64,000 bases of DNA from Diplocloster modestus. GTDB lineage: Bacteria > Bacillota > Clostridia > Lachnospirales > Lachnospiraceae. Of the stretch, positions 53,723 through 63,621 are shown piece after piece. Each line of letters opens with the position of its first letter. Within the stretch, counting starts at the first letter, position 1. The notes under the pieces are model-generated. The model did not search any database. It was not told the DNA's origin and was given only the letters and a program-made list of their open reading frames with translations. A program made the position numbers and the translations under genes. Location of the stretch: the NCBI RefSeq assembly GCF_019042245.1, contig NZ_JAHQCX010000001.1, positions 372,001-436,000 on the forward strand, given 5' to 3'.

Positions 53723-54901
53723 ATGAAATCAAAAGGTGTGAAGAAGATGCTGGCGCTTGTATTGGCATTGTCAATGTCCATGGCGCTGCTGGCCGGCTGT
53801 GGAAATAACAAAGACAGCGAGGCGGCTGACAGCCAGACGAAGGACGGCGGCGCGGGGACTGTTTCGGAAAGCGGGAGCGGGGAAGAGGATTCGAAAGCTG
53901 CTGACAGTGATATCAGCATTGGTGTGGTTATCTGGTCTACGGATGACGGCCTGGGAGCGGACTCCAAGACTGCCCTGGACGCAGTGGCTGAGGATCTGAA
54001 TGTAAGCCTGGTTTACCGGACCGGCAGCTATGACGCGGAGTCTCAGACAACGGACTATGAGAATCTGCTGGCGGCCGGCGTCGATGGTATCTTGTGCTGT
54101 GTAATCAATGACACCTCTACGGATGACTTGTTAAAGATATGTGAGGAAGCAGGAATTCCTATGCAGATTTTCTTCCGTAATATTATGGATGAGGATGCGT
54201 ACAATTACTGCATGGCCAGTGACCTGTTTGCCGGATATATCTGTGAAGATGAGGGCGGCGCGGGCGTAGATATGGTAGACGAGCTGCTGGCTTCGGGCTG
54301 CACCACCTTCGGGCTGCTGAACCGCGAGGCTGGCAATGGCGTTATCGACCGCCGGCAGGCAGGCGTAATGGAATATCTGGATGAAAAAGGACTGACCTAC
54401 TATGTATCCACCAGCAGCAATACCGCAACTGCTACCGATATGGTGGACGCTACCGACCAGCTGCTGGCTGCGCATTCCGATATTAACGGACTCATCTGTT
54501 CCTCTGGTTCTAACGGAGCGATCGACGCTATTATAACAGATCTCCAGGGCTCCGATATCAAGATTACCTCCTTTGACACACCTGTGGATATCCCTGGTTC
54601 CTTCGAAGCCGGTAACCTGGTAATGCTGACCACCGGCGCTCAGATTGACCCGGTATATGCGCTGATCAACTTGTACTGTAAGATTACCGGTAAGGCCAAG
54701 TCAGATACGCCTGCTGAGTACGGTTCCAATTATATCTACATGAAGTCTGCAGAGGATGCGGCAACCTATGAGCAGTATTTCAGCGAATTTAATACCTACA
54801 CGGCAGAAGAGGTGCAGGGTTTAGTAGAGATGGATCTGGATTCCTTCGTAGCGGAGATGGGAAATTACAGCCTGGAAATGGTAGCGGAGAAGATGAAATA
54901 G
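53723..54901 (+). CDS. Sugar-binding lipoprotein (RbsB type)
   Basis: A 392-residue lipoprotein: lipobox LLAGC near residue 23, a long acidic linker to about 65, then the periplasmic fold (VDGILCCVINDTSTDDLLKICEEAGIPMQIFFR; GLICSSGSNGAIDAIITDLQGSDIKITSFDTP). It hands substrate to the permeases at 52727 and 54983. The presence of aromatic and amide residues in the cleft is compatible with sugar, but the ligand is unknown. Confidence 0.88.
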   Translation: MKSKGVKKMLALVLALSMSMALLAGCGNNKDSEAADSQTKDGGAGTVSESGSGEEDSKAADSDISIGVVIWSTDDGLGADSKTALDAVAEDLNVSLVYRTGSYDAESQTTDYENLLAAGVDGILCCVINDTSTDDLLKICEEAGIPMQIFFRNIMDEDAYNYCMASDLFAGYICEDEGGAGVDMVDELLASGCTTFGLLNREAGNGVIDRRQAGVMEYLDEKGLTYYVSTSSNTATATDMVDATDQLLAAHSDINGLICSSGSNGAIDAIITDLQGSDIKITSFDTPVDIPGSFEAGNLVMLTTGAQIDPVYALINLYCKITGKAKSDTPAEYGSNYIYMKSAEDAATYEQYFSEFNTYTAEEVQGLVEMDLDSFVAEMGNYSLEMVAEKMK

Positions 54902-54982
54902 GTATCTGCCCTGCAGTTGTAATTAGCAATACCAGCTGGGACTGCGTCAGCGCTGCGGTACCGGCCAGAGGAGAAGATTGGT

Positions 54983-55960
54983 ATGAGTAAAAAAATCGCC
55001 TATAAGGCAAAAAATATTTTGATAGCAGTGGCAATCCCGCTAATTTTATATATTGTTTTGCTGTTGGCAGCGCCGCAGGCCATGGGAGACACACAGATCT
55101 TTGGAATTCTGCGTCAGGCCATGCTGCCCGCGATTCTGGCATGGGGTGTTGCATTTGCCTGTAAGCTGGGACTGTGGCATTTTGCGGCAGGGGCAAATGT
55201 GATTACGGGGATTATACTGGGTGCGGGAATCGCAAACCGGCTGGGAGGCGGTAATGCGCTGATAGCGATCAGCATTATCCTCATGTGTACTCTGATAGGA
55301 CTCCTTTGCGGCCTTATCTATGTGTGGATAAAAGTCCCTTCAATCATTTCAACGGTGGGATGCATGCTGATTCTGGAGAGCGTGTCTGCACTGGCCTGGG
55401 GCGGCGGAGGCGTCAGCGTAGATAAGTCCTACGGTATATTTAACGGAAACGTGGTAGTGATTGCATGTACGGTAATTTGCTGCCTGATCGCATATTTCGT
55501 CTATTCCAGAACCAAGTACGGATTCAACTTGAAGGCTGTGGCCAGCGATATTAAAGTGGCGGAGCAGCAGGGTATCGACGTAAGGAAGGTGAAAGTGATA
55601 TCCTTTGTTCTGGTCGGCCTGTTCAGCGGATTCTACGGTGTGCTGACCCTGGGCAGATCCTTTGTTCAGAATCCGACCACAAACATGGGAAGTATGGATA
55701 TGGTATTCAACGCTATAATGTGCTTCTTCGTGGCGGCCGCTATCGAGAAGAGAATCAACCTGATTGCTGGCGTATTTATCGGCGCTGTGACCGTACAGCT
55801 TATAAAGTTCGGTATTGTAGCTATAGGCATTTCAGGTCAGTTCAACAACGCGGCAGTGGCAATCGCCCTGTTGGTATTCTGTGCCATCAGCAGCGAGAGC
55901 GGGCCCATGCTGAAGCTCCGGTCGAAGCTGCGGGTGTCCTTTGACAGAAGCCGGGCTTAA
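54983..55960 (+). CDS. Sugar ABC transporter permease, second of two
   Basis: A 325-residue RbsC-type permease: LRQAMLPAILAWGVAFACKLGLWHFAAGANVITG, VPSIISTVGCMLILESV, GFNLKAVASDIKVAEQQGIDVRKVK and MGSMDMVFNAIMCFFVAAAIEKR. Its glycine-rich loop is less typical than that of the first permease, so the two probably form a heterodimer (inference). AGGAGAAGATTGGT precedes the ATG. A terminator follows at 55984. Confidence 0.88.
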   Translation: MSKKIAYKAKNILIAVAIPLILYIVLLLAAPQAMGDTQIFGILRQAMLPAILAWGVAFACKLGLWHFAAGANVITGIILGAGIANRLGGGNALIAISIILMCTLIGLLCGLIYVWIKVPSIISTVGCMLILESVSALAWGGGGVSVDKSYGIFNGNVVVIACTVICCLIAYFVYSRTKYGFNLKAVASDIKVAEQQGIDVRKVKVISFVLVGLFSGFYGVLTLGRSFVQNPTTNMGSMDMVFNAIMCFFVAAAIEKRINLIAGVFIGAVTVQLIKFGIVAIGISGQFNNAAVAIALLVFCAISSESGPMLKLRSKLRVSFDRSRA

Positions 55961-55983
55961 AATAAGTATGCTATAACCGAATA

Positions 55984-56033
55984 AAAGAGAAACCCTGAAT
56001 GCGGAAGTTACGCCGGCGCAGGGGTTTCTCTTT
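55984..56033. terminator. Bidirectional terminator between the permease and pyrI
   Basis: AAAGAGAAACCC and GGGTTTCTCTTT pair perfectly over 12 bases around a 26-base loop, with A-rich and T-rich flanks on both sides. It separates convergent genes. Confidence 0.85.
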
Positions 56034-56109
56034 CAATTTAAGCTCTGTTCATAATTTTGGGCTTTTGTAATCCGTTTTTTATTCCTCGGCTGTCCGCTCT
56101 TACGTCAGC

Positions 56110-56556
56110 TTACAGCCATTTCTTTTCCTGTCTCTTATCATATTTCTCTTCGCAGTATTTACAGCGGTAGACTTCTTTTTCCGGGTCTGTCAATACAAAG
56201 ACCTGATCCAGTTCCTGTTCGATCGAGGAAATACAGCGGGGATTGTTGCACTTTATCACATTGCGGATCTCAGAGGGCATCTCCAGCGCTTTTTTGGCCA
56301 CGATCTCACTGTCCTTGATGATGTTGACCGTGATATTGTGATCGATAAAGCCCAGGATATCCAGATCCAGCATATCGATGGGGCATTCCACCTTGATGAT
56401 ATCTTTCTTTCCCATCAGTTCGCTGCGGGCGTTCTTGATGATCGCCACACAGCAGTCCAGTTTGTCCAGATGCAGATAATGATAAATGGCCATGCTCTTT
56501 CCGGCCTGAATATGATCCAGTACGAAGCCTTCCTGTATACGTCCTACATTTAACAT
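56110..56556 (-). CDS. pyrI: Aspartate carbamoyltransferase regulatory subunit
   Basis: 148 residues. The N-terminal allosteric domain (QEGFVLDHIQAGKSMAIYHYL) binds nucleotides; the C-terminal zinc domain has four Cys (CNNPRC and YRCKYC), the link to PyrB. Full length and four bases downstream of pyrB, so a PyrB6-PyrI6 dodecamer with CTP/ATP control is expected. Confidence 0.96.
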   Translation of the reverse strand: MLNVGRIQEGFVLDHIQAGKSMAIYHYLHLDKLDCCVAIIKNARSELMGKKDIIKVECPIDMLDLDILGFIDHNITVNIIKDSEIVAKKALEMPSEIRNVIKCNNPRCISSIEQELDQVFVLTDPEKEVYRCKYCEEKYDKRQEKKWL

Positions 56557-56560
56557 CAGT

Positions 56561-57490
56561 TTATTCTCCTTCCTCTACGTGGATGTCCAAAAGGGTCAGA
56601 ATCAACGCCATTCTGGCGTAAACGCCGTACTGCACCTGCTTAAAATACGCAGCACGGGGATCATCATCCACTTCCACGGCTATCTCATTGACTCTGGGAA
56701 GGGGATGCAGGACCAGCATGTCCTCTCTGGCCAGGGCCATTTTTGCTTTGTCCAGGATGTAGAAATCTTTTAAGCGGACATAGTCTTCTTCATTGAAGAA
56801 ACGTTCCTTCTGGACTCTGGTCATATAGAGGAGATCCAGTTCCGGCATGGCGTCTTCCAGACGTTCCACCTCTTTGTATTCGATATGGTTATTATTTAAC
56901 ACATCCTCCCGGATATAACTGGGAATCCGCAGCTCGTCGGGAGAGATGAAGACAAATTTTACATTTTCATAGCGGACCAGGGCATTGATCAGGGAATGAA
57001 CGGTACGGCCGAATTTCAGATCGCCGCAAAGGCCGATGGTCAGGCTGCCTAACCGCCCCTTCAGGGAACGGATCGTATGCAGGTCGGTCAGCGTCTGAGT
57101 CGGATGCTGATGGCCGCCGTCACCGGCGTTAATCACCGGGATGGAAGATTTCGTGGCGGCTACCATGGGGGCACCTTCTTTTGGGTGACGCATGGCGCAG
57201 ATATCCGCGTAGCAGGAGATCATGCGGATCGTATCGGATACGCTCTCTCCTTTGGCGGCGGAACTGGAACTGGCGGATGCGAAACCGATGACGTTACCGC
57301 CCAGATTCAGCATAGCTGTCTCGAAACTTAAACGGGTTCTGGTGCTGGGTTCGTAGAACAGGGTTGCGATTTTTTTACCGTCGCAGGCGTGGGCATATTT
57401 GGCCGGGTGCTTTTCAATGTCTGTGGCCAGATCTAACAGCTGATCTAATTCTTCCACTGAAAAATCCAAAGGGCTCATTAAGTGTCTCAT
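56561..57490 (-). CDS. pyrB: Aspartate carbamoyltransferase catalytic subunit
   Basis: 309 residues, making carbamoyl-aspartate in pyrimidine synthesis. [16 protein letters not shown] is the carbamoyl-phosphate loop, [15 protein letters not shown] the central motif, [11 protein letters not shown] the aspartate loop. Typical class B enzyme working with PyrI. It overlaps the nitroreductase gene by four bases. Confidence 0.97.
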   Translation of the reverse strand: MRHLMSPLDFSVEELDQLLDLATDIEKHPAKYAHACDGKKIATLFYEPSTRTRLSFETAMLNLGGNVIGFASASSSSAAKGESVSDTIRMISCYADICAMRHPKEGAPMVAATKSSIPVINAGDGGHQHPTQTLTDLHTIRSLKGRLGSLTIGLCGDLKFGRTVHSLINALVRYENVKFVFISPDELRIPSYIREDVLNNNHIEYKEVERLEDAMPELDLLYMTRVQKERFFNEEDYVRLKDFYILDKAKMALAREDMLVLHPLPRVNEIAVEVDDDPRAAYFKQVQYGVYARMALILTLLDIHVEEGE

Positions 57491-58038
57491 TTGTTTTCCT
57501 CCTGTAGATATGTGAGTAATTGTTCTGTAGATTTTCGTCTGGGCGCATCCGTGGCATCGTCTGGGTAACCGACCGCAATCAGAGCCGCCAATTCCTGCGT
57601 ATCCGGCAGGTGCAGCAGCCGGCTGATTCCCTCTATGTCAAACACGCCCATTATGACACTGCCAAGGCCTGCTTCGTGAGCGGCCAGACAGAATGTCTGG
57701 GCGGCGATTCCGGCATCGAACATCTGCCATTCCCCGTTTTTGGGCGTAGAAAAAGAACCGTCTCTTTCAAAACCGCTGCGGTTTTTCAAAAAGGTAAGCG
57801 CAATTAATAAAGGCGCGGAAGAAACAGTTTTGGAATTGAAAGCGGGTAAGTGGTCAGAAGCGATTGTCTGAAGAACCGACGAATCATCGATGGCGATGTA
57901 TCGGGCGATTTGAGTGTTTTTCCAAGAGGGTGCGTAGGATGCGATAGAAATAATATGTTCCAACAGAGAATGTTCGATTTTATCTGGTTTAAATTGCCTT
58001 ATGCTTCGTCTGGTACGAATACAGTCGAACGTGTTCAT
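57487..58038 (-). CDS. Nitroreductase-family FMN oxidoreductase
   Basis: A 183-residue FMN protein: [15 protein letters not shown] (phosphate-binding Arg pair), [14 protein letters not shown] and [22 protein letters not shown] with the closing VGYPDD. Small type. AGGAGGATCAC sets ATG 58038. It is first in nitroreductase-pyrB-pyrI and overlaps pyrB by ATGA, an unexpected partner for a pyrimidine operon; it may reduce a quinone, nitro compound or dihydroorotate-linked electron carrier, but I cannot say which. Confidence 0.9.
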   Translation of the reverse strand: MNTFDCIRTRRSIRQFKPDKIEHSLLEHIISIASYAPSWKNTQIARYIAIDDSSVLQTIASDHLPAFNSKTVSSAPLLIALTFLKNRSGFERDGSFSTPKNGEWQMFDAGIAAQTFCLAAHEAGLGSVIMGVFDIEGISRLLHLPDTQELAALIAVGYPDDATDAPRRKSTEQLLTYLQEENK

Positions 58039-58065
58039 GTGATCCTCCTTGTAACATTTCTTTAT

Positions 58066-58094
58066 ATCATATACTAAATGTTTCGGAATTTCAA
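58066..58094 (-). promoter_or_regulatory. Promoter of the nitroreductase-pyrBI operon
   Basis: On the minus strand TTGAAA (58089-58094), 17 bases, TATGAT (58066-58071), about 30 bases ahead of the ATG. The hexamers are the same as those before the dehydrogenase at 2134-2162. The short leader leaves no room for a PyrR attenuator. Confidence 0.7.
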
Positions 58095-58239
58095 CACAAT
58101 TCTGACGGAAGTTTTTTCGGACGGTTTTGTGAAGTTTCGGAAGGCCGGGGACTTGGGACAAATCCGCCATAGGGAGGCCCGGACAGCGTCCCGGGCCGTG
58201 AGAAAGATACACAGGCCGGCTTCCCGGGAGCGCAGCCGG

Positions 58240-58473
58240 GCCAATAAACTTTTCCGGGAACTGAATATCAAAGCAACCGGGATTGATGACCTGGCGGACC
58301 AGGGGTTCGGAATTCTCCTGGTTTCTTCCGAGATGCAGGAAGTACTGTCCCTGTGTGACCGGATTCTCGTAATGAAAGAGGGGAGGATCCGGGGAGAATT
58401 AAGCGGACAAGAGGCGACTCAGGAAAAGATATTGGCATTGGCAATGGCGAGTGCGGCGGAAGGAAGTGAGTAG
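58240..58473 (+). pseudogene. Remnant of a sugar ABC ATPase (RbsA type)
   Basis: Only the end of the second ATPase domain remains. LFRELNIKATGIDD is followed directly by LADQGFGILLVSSEMQEVLSLCDRILVMKEGRI; a family member has about 60 residues between them, including the signature and Walker B, so an internal deletion lies near 58290. Everything before about residue 54 of the open frame is unlike ABC ATPases and lies in a G+C-rich stretch with GGCCCGG/CCGGGCC. It cannot bind or cleave ATP. Confidence 0.85.
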
Positions 58474-58476
58474 ATC

Positions 58477-59335
58477 ATGAAAAAAAGTAATCGAAACCCG
58501 GCGCTTTTCCGTGAAATGGGGATGATCGGAGCGATTCTGCTGCTGTGCCTGTTCGTGCAGATAAGAAATTCCAACTTCTTTACATGGGAAAATGTAGATG
58601 ACGTGCTGACCAATACGGCTATATTGTGAATTTTGTCCGTAGGGATGATGATGGTGATTATCACCCGCGGAATTGACTTGTCCCTGGGATCAACACTGGC
58701 ATTGGCGGGTATGGTAACGACAAAGGTGATGATTGTGTATCCCGGCCTTCCGATCCCGCTGGCTTTTTTGATGGGCATTGGGATTGGTACCCTATGCGGT
58801 TTTATTGTAGGCGCGATGGTGTCATGGGGAAGCGTTCCGCCGATTATCGCTTCGATGGGAATGATGAACGCCTACCGCGGGATCACTTTTTTGGTCAGTG
58901 ACGGCCAATGGGTCAGTGCGCATCAGATGACCAATCCGTTTAAGGCGATTGCGACGGGACGGTTCCTGGGAATCAACAATCTGGTATTGATTGCGGTGCT
59001 TATCTTTATTGCCGCGTATGTGTTTTTGCAGCACACGAACCCGGGGAGACGAGTCTATGCAGTCGGGAGCAATCCGGAGGCGGCGGATGTAAGCGGGATA
59101 CCGGTCAAAAAAATATTGTGCATGGTCTATATGATCATGGGAGCCCTTTCCGGGCTGTGCGGTATCCTCTGGGTATCCAAATATGCGTCCGCCCAGGGAA
59201 ATACAGCCGCGGGTTACGAGATGAGCGTCATTGCCGCTTGTGTGCTCGGCGGTGATCATATTAATGGCGATTATCCTGAATGTATTGATTAAGCGCCGGA
59301 TGGATTTCATGAATGCGAAAAGGAGGAAGATCTGA
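58477..59335 (+). pseudogene. Sugar ABC permease pseudogene with a nonsense codon and frameshift
   Basis: Translation from ATG 58477 matches RbsC permeases (NSNFFTWENVDDVLTNTAIL), but a TGA at 58627-58629 interrupts where the family has Gly (AIL-G-ILSVGMMMVIITRGIDLSLGS). The rest runs to ACVLGG near 59250, then shifts frame after a deletion of about 20 codons; the correct C-terminus (ILNVLIKRRMDFMN) continues in another frame and ends at TGA 59333-59335, overlapping the next ATG. Two independent lesions show loss of function. Confidence 0.88.
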
Positions 59336-60214
59336 TGAAAATCAAGCCTGGAAATTTGAAGCTTAAAAAATTTTTCCTTCAGTGGGAATGGATGCTGATT
59401 CTTATTTTCCTCATCATTAATATTGTCAATGCGTCAATCTCCGAATACTATCTGAATCTGTCTGCGCTGGTGGGGATAACGCAATCTTTTTTGGACAAGG
59501 CGTTTATTGTACTTCCCATGACCTTCGTATTATTATTGGGAGAAATCGATATCTCTCCGGCATCCACAGTCGCATTGTCCTCTGTGATTATGGCGGTATC
59601 CTATAATTATCTGGGAGTCCCCATGGGTGTGGCTGTTCTCATCTGCCTTGGGGCAGGGCTTTTGTGCGGAATGTTCAACGGGCTGGTCCTGGTCAAGTTT
59701 CCGGAACTCCCTCCCATGATTGTCACCCTGGCGACGCAGCTGCTGTACCGCGGAATTGCGCTGCTGATCCTGGAAGATCAGGCCTGCGGCGGATTCCCGG
59801 ATTGGTTTCTGGAGCTGGGCTGGGGAGAGATCGCCGGAATTCCGCTGGTGCTGTTCCTGTTTGTCCTCTGCGCGGTGATTTTTACCCTGCTGCTTCATAA
59901 GACGAACTTTGGAAGATATGTCTACGCCATCGATGGACAGCACCAGGCCGAACGTGGCTACCGGATACGAGCTGGATGTCATAGCGATGGTGGTGTTAGG
60001 AGGAGTCAGCAGCCTGGGCGGAAAGGGCAGAATGGGGGGGCCGCTGATCGCTATTTTTATCATCGGGTTCCTGCGCTATGGGTTAGGGCTTATCAACCTG
60101 CAGTCGGAAGTGATCTTAATCGTGATAGGATGTCTGCTGGCAATCTCGGTATTGATTCCGAACATACACACAAGGCGTAGCAAAAAGCCGTCCCACACGG
60201 ATGGAAGCCGGTAA
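59335..60214 (+). pseudogene. Second sugar ABC permease pseudogene with internal deletion
   Basis: From ATG 59335 the product is a normal RbsC-type permease through TNFGRYVYAID (about 59935), then frame is lost. The correct continuation (STRPNVATGYELDVIAMVVLGGVSSLGGKGR to the end at 60214) is one frame away, and about 45 residues typical of this region are missing. The frame-0 product ends at 60180 with an unrelated tail. The preceding genes are also broken, so the transporter core is dead. Confidence 0.85.
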
Positions 60215-60282
60215 ATGAAAAAATACTTATGAAAATGTGATAGAACCTGGGAAAATAACCGGATCATACAAGGAGGATAAGT

Positions 60283-61338
60283 ATGAGAAAGATAAGAAGA
60301 TGGCTGGCTATATTAGTAACGGTAACTTTAAGTATGGGAATGCTCTATGGATGCGGTTCCGCTAAGGATACCCCGGCACAGGGGGAGAGTGATGCAGCGG
60401 GCGGTAAGAATATGAAATTCGCCATGATCAGCCGGATCACAGGAAATCCTTATGAGGAAAAACAGCTGAGCGGTTTCGCTGATGCAATCGAAGAACTGGG
60501 TTATGAAGCAATCACGAAAGCACCGGAAGCGCCTACGGCGGAAGCCCAGATCCAGATGATCGAAGACCTGATCAACCAGAAGGTGGACGGCATTGCCGTG
60601 GTGTGCAATGACCCGGAAGCGCTTTCCCCGGTCCTGAAAAAAGCCATAAAGAAAGGAATCAAAGTGATCTCCATCGATGGTCCGGCTCCCGTGGATGCCA
60701 GAATGATACATGTAAACCAGGCGGACTCTGAAGGAGTCGGCAGGATGCTGGTAAAAGCGGTGTCGGAGATGATGGAAGGGGAAGGACAGTTTGCCATATT
60801 AAGCGCCACCGCCCAGTCAGCCGAACAAAACGTGTGGATCGATTGGATGAAGGAAGAGTTAAAGGACCCCAAATACGATAAGATCGAGCTGGTGAAAACA
60901 GTATACGGCGATGACCTGCGCGATAAGAGTATCTCCGAGATGGAAGGCCTGCTCAAAAGTTATCCGGATCTGAAAGCAGTCGTGGCTCCCACTACGGTGG
61001 GAATGGCAGCCTGCGGTAAAGTAATTACGGATAAAGACCTAATCGGAAAAATAAAACTGACCGGGCTGGGTCTTCCCAGTGAGATGGCAGAATACATTAC
61101 CAACGGCGCATGTCCCTACATGTATCTGTGGAATCCCATCGACAACGGCTACCTGGCGGGACAGACCGCTTATGCTCTGGCAGCAGGCCAGATTACGGGA
61201 GCTGAGGGGGATACGTTTACGGCTGGCAGGCTGGGCGAGAAATCTGTAATTACCATAGGAGACGGGACAGAGGTAACCTTGGGAGAACCCTTCGAATTCA
61301 ATCCTGAGAATATCGAAGAGTGGAAGGATGTCTATTAA
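60283..61338 (+). CDS. Sugar-binding lipoprotein of a decayed ABC operon
   Basis: A 351-residue RbsB/RhaS-like lipoprotein with lipobox LYGC at residue 24 and intact lobes (MKFAMISRITGNPYEEKQLSGFADAIEELGYE; VDGIAVVCNDPEALSPVLKKAIKKGIKVISIDGPAP; YLWNPIDNGYLAGQTAYALAAGQI). Unlike the ATPase and both permeases before it, this frame has no lesion. It may serve another transporter, or decay has simply not reached it. AAGGAGGATAAGT precedes the start. Confidence 0.88.
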   Translation: MRKIRRWLAILVTVTLSMGMLYGCGSAKDTPAQGESDAAGGKNMKFAMISRITGNPYEEKQLSGFADAIEELGYEAITKAPEAPTAEAQIQMIEDLINQKVDGIAVVCNDPEALSPVLKKAIKKGIKVISIDGPAPVDARMIHVNQADSEGVGRMLVKAVSEMMEGEGQFAILSATAQSAEQNVWIDWMKEELKDPKYDKIELVKTVYGDDLRDKSISEMEGLLKSYPDLKAVVAPTTVGMAACGKVITDKDLIGKIKLTGLGLPSEMAEYITNGACPYMYLWNPIDNGYLAGQTAYALAAGQITGAEGDTFTAGRLGEKSVITIGDGTEVTLGEPFEFNPENIEEWKDVY

Positions 61339-61431
61339 GGGATAGCTATTAAATATCATTAGTATTGCATTCATATTTCCTTTTGCGTATAATGTAGATA
61401 GTTTGACAAAGTGAAAAGCGGAGGAATGTGT

Positions 61432-61806
61432 ATGGAATATAAGGAGAGGAAACGTGTGTTGTTTTTCGGACTGCCGTGGACCTTTACCAAATATATGGTG
61501 ACGGAAGATCTGATTACGATCGACGAAGGTATCCTGAAAAAAGTGGAAAATGACTGCTATATGTATAAGATCCAGGATGTTACGCTGAACAATAGCCTTC
61601 TGGAGCGGATCTTTGGGCTGGGAACCGTCGTCTGTCATACCGGTGACACGACGCATCCGAAGCTGGAGCTTGTGCATATTAAGAACGCCAGGGAGATCAA
61701 GGATTATATACTGGTGGCTTCTGAGCAGGCGCGGATGAAGCGCAGGACGATGAACATGCTGGATATCGGAGCCGGAGATGAGTTCGATCTGCCCGACGAC
61801 AGATAG
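61432..61806 (+). CDS. PH-domain (bPH2-like) protein
   Basis: A 124-residue protein: WTFTKYMVTEDLITIDEGILKKVENDCYMYKIQDVTLNNSLLERIFGLGTV is a bacterial pleckstrin-like strand pattern as in YdbT-type proteins, followed by IKNAREIKDYILVASEQAR. No helix long enough for the membrane is clear, so it is probably cytoplasmic or peripheral. GGAGGAATGTGT supports ATG 61432. A stem-loop overlapping the convergent gene follows. Function unknown. Confidence 0.75.
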   Translation: MEYKERKRVLFFGLPWTFTKYMVTEDLITIDEGILKKVENDCYMYKIQDVTLNNSLLERIFGLGTVVCHTGDTTHPKLELVHIKNAREIKDYILVASEQARMKRRTMNMLDIGAGDEFDLPDDR

Positions 61807-61849
61807 CGGATGGATCAGCAGGCCGGACAGTTAAAGAAAAGATTACAAC

Positions 61850-61884
61850 AAGGACGTGAAAGTCTCTCAGGATTTCACGTCCTT
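61850..61884. terminator. Stem-loop shared by convergent genes
   Basis: AAGGACGTGAAA and TTTCACGTCCTT pair perfectly over 12 bases with an 11-base loop. The right arm contains the last codons and stop of the minus-strand gene ending at 61867. Confidence 0.75.
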
Positions 61885-62259
61885 GCATAATACCTTCTCG
61901 TATAAAAGACCGGTTAAAAACCAGAGGGGCAGATAGTCCAGACGGACCAGCCCTTTATAATTGAGCTTTGCCTTGCTGTAATCCCAGGGACAGAGGTTGT
62001 ATTTTTTCAGGAAGCTTCCGGTGAAAAACTCTGTCAGATAGATGCATACGGTGTAGATCATACCCCGCAGCCAGATGCTTTTGCTGCGGATACGCCGGTA
62101 GACGGGAGCCAGCAAAGCGGCGCTGCCGTAGATGGGGAACATCCAGATGGAGGTCTTGCCCATCAATTTTAATTCACGGCGGCGGAAGGAATTGAACGCC
62201 GTCCAGAAGATTTCCATGCACCAGCCAATGGTGCCGCATAAGATAAATTTGTGTTTCAT
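61867..62259 (-). CDS. Small membrane protein of the CmpB/DUF1113 family
   Basis: A 130-residue protein with three to four hydrophobic segments. CGTIGWCMEIFWTAFNSF, LMGKTSIWMFPIYGSAALLAP and LTEFFTGSFLKKYNLCPWDYS are typical of the putative ABC-transporter type IV (CmpB, PF06541) family of unknown function. ATG 62259 is used; GTG 62277 is possible, and neither has a good ribosome site. Stop codon lies inside a terminator stem. Confidence 0.75.
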   Translation of the reverse strand: MKHKFILCGTIGWCMEIFWTAFNSFRRRELKLMGKTSIWMFPIYGSAALLAPVYRRIRSKSIWLRGMIYTVCIYLTEFFTGSFLKKYNLCPWDYSKAKLNYKGLVRLDYLPLWFLTGLLYEKVLCKDVKS

Positions 62260-62319
62260 AAACAATAGTATGAACACAGGAAATGAGAATTATTCGGAAA
62301 TTAAAAGAAGGACCAGAAA

Positions 62320-63621
62320 ATGGATTATAATGAGACCAGAAAATATATACAGAAGATAAGTTCTTATGGCAGTGTGCTGGGACTTGAGAGTATCCGGGAG
62401 CTGCTTAGAAGGCTGGGGAATCCGCAGGACCAGCTTAAATTTATTCATATTGCGGGTACCAACGGCAAGGGTTCCACGCTTGCTTTTTTATCTACGATAC
62501 TCCTGGAAAGCGGTTATCGGGTCGGTAGATATCTGTCGCCGACTGTTTTTTGTTATGAGGAAAGGTTCCAGGTGGATGGAGCGCAGATATCGGAGGAGGA
62601 ACTGGCCGCTTGTATGACGGTTGCGGCAGATGCGGCGGCAGAGATGGTTTTGGACGGCTGGGATCATCCGACGGTATTTGAAGTGGAGACCGCAGTTGCT
62701 TTTCTCTATTTTCTGCGGAAGAAATGCGACATTGTGGTGCTGGAAACCGGTATGGGCGGGAGCACGGACGCCACGAACATCGTGACTACCACGCAGTTAG
62801 CGGTGATCACTTCCATCAGTATGGATCACGCCCAGTGGCTTGGAAATACCCTGGAGGAGATCGCGCGCAAGAAAGCCGGAATTATGAAAAAGGGGATACC
62901 GGTTGTCTCAGCGGATCAGCCGGCCGGCGTGCTGGAGGTATTACAGGAAGAAGCCGGGAAACGAAACTGCCCGTTTACGAGAGTGGATATGCCATCTGTG
63001 AAAATTGCGTACAGCAGTTATCATATACAGACGTTTCAATATAAGAAATATAAGGAGCTTAACATTTTTCTGCCGGGATTATATCAGATTCCGAATGCGG
63101 CGCTGGCTGTGGAGGTGGTAGAGGTGCTCAGACAGCTGGGCTGGCGGATTACGGACAGGCAGTTGAAAGAGGGGCTTATGAATACCAGGTGGCCGGGACG
63201 GTTTACCGTGCTGTCAGAGAATCCGGTTATGATCATGGATGGGGCGCATAATCCGGATGCGGTCCTTATTTTAAAAAAATCCCTGCAATACTATTTTACA
63301 AATGCAAAATTTATTTATATAATGGGAGTGTTTGCAGATAAAGAATATGATAAAATGGCTGAAATCATCGCTCCCATGGCGGACAGAATCTTTACGGTGA
63401 CGCCTCCGGATTCGGCGAGAGGCCTGCCGGCGGAAGAGCTGGCGCAGGCGGTACGAAGATATCAGCCGCGGACAGAAGCGGCGGGAAGCCTTGAGGAGGC
63501 TGTGGAACTGAGTATAAAAGCGGCGGGAGAGAGCGATGTGATCGCAGCGTTTGGTTCCCTGTCCTATCTTGGGGAACTGGCCGGTATTGTGAAGCGCAGG
63601 AAGGAAGAGATCCATGATTGA
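62320..63621 (+). CDS. folC: Folylpolyglutamate synthase/dihydrofolate synthase
   Basis: A 433-residue Mur-ligase-type enzyme adding glutamate to folates. [21 protein letters not shown] is the ATP loop, [21 protein letters not shown] the start, [14 protein letters not shown] the magnesium-binding stretch, [32 protein letters not shown] a signature, [13 protein letters not shown] the C-terminal domain. Complete. It overlaps folE by eight bases, forming a folate cluster. Confidence 0.95.
   Translation: MDYNETRKYIQKISSYGSVLGLESIRELLRRLGNPQDQLKFIHIAGTNGKGSTLAFLSTILLESGYRVGRYLSPTVFCYEERFQVDGAQISEEELAACMTVAADAAAEMVLDGWDHPTVFEVETAVAFLYFLRKKCDIVVLETGMGGSTDATNIVTTTQLAVITSISMDHAQWLGNTLEEIARKKAGIMKKGIPVVSADQPAGVLEVLQEEAGKRNCPFTRVDMPSVKIAYSSYHIQTFQYKKYKELNIFLPGLYQIPNAALAVEVVEVLRQLGWRITDRQLKEGLMNTRWPGRFTVLSENPVMIMDGAHNPDAVLILKKSLQYYFTNAKFIYIMGVFADKEYDKMAEIIAPMADRIFTVTPPDSARGLPAEELAQAVRRYQPRTEAAGSLEEAVELSIKAAGESDVIAAFGSLSYLGELAGIVKRRKEEIHD

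Noticed and set aside
58078..58240. First 54 codons of the open frame at 58078 as part of a gene
   Set aside because: The residues are Arg-rich and unlike any ATPase N-terminus; the stretch overlaps the promoter of the opposite operon.
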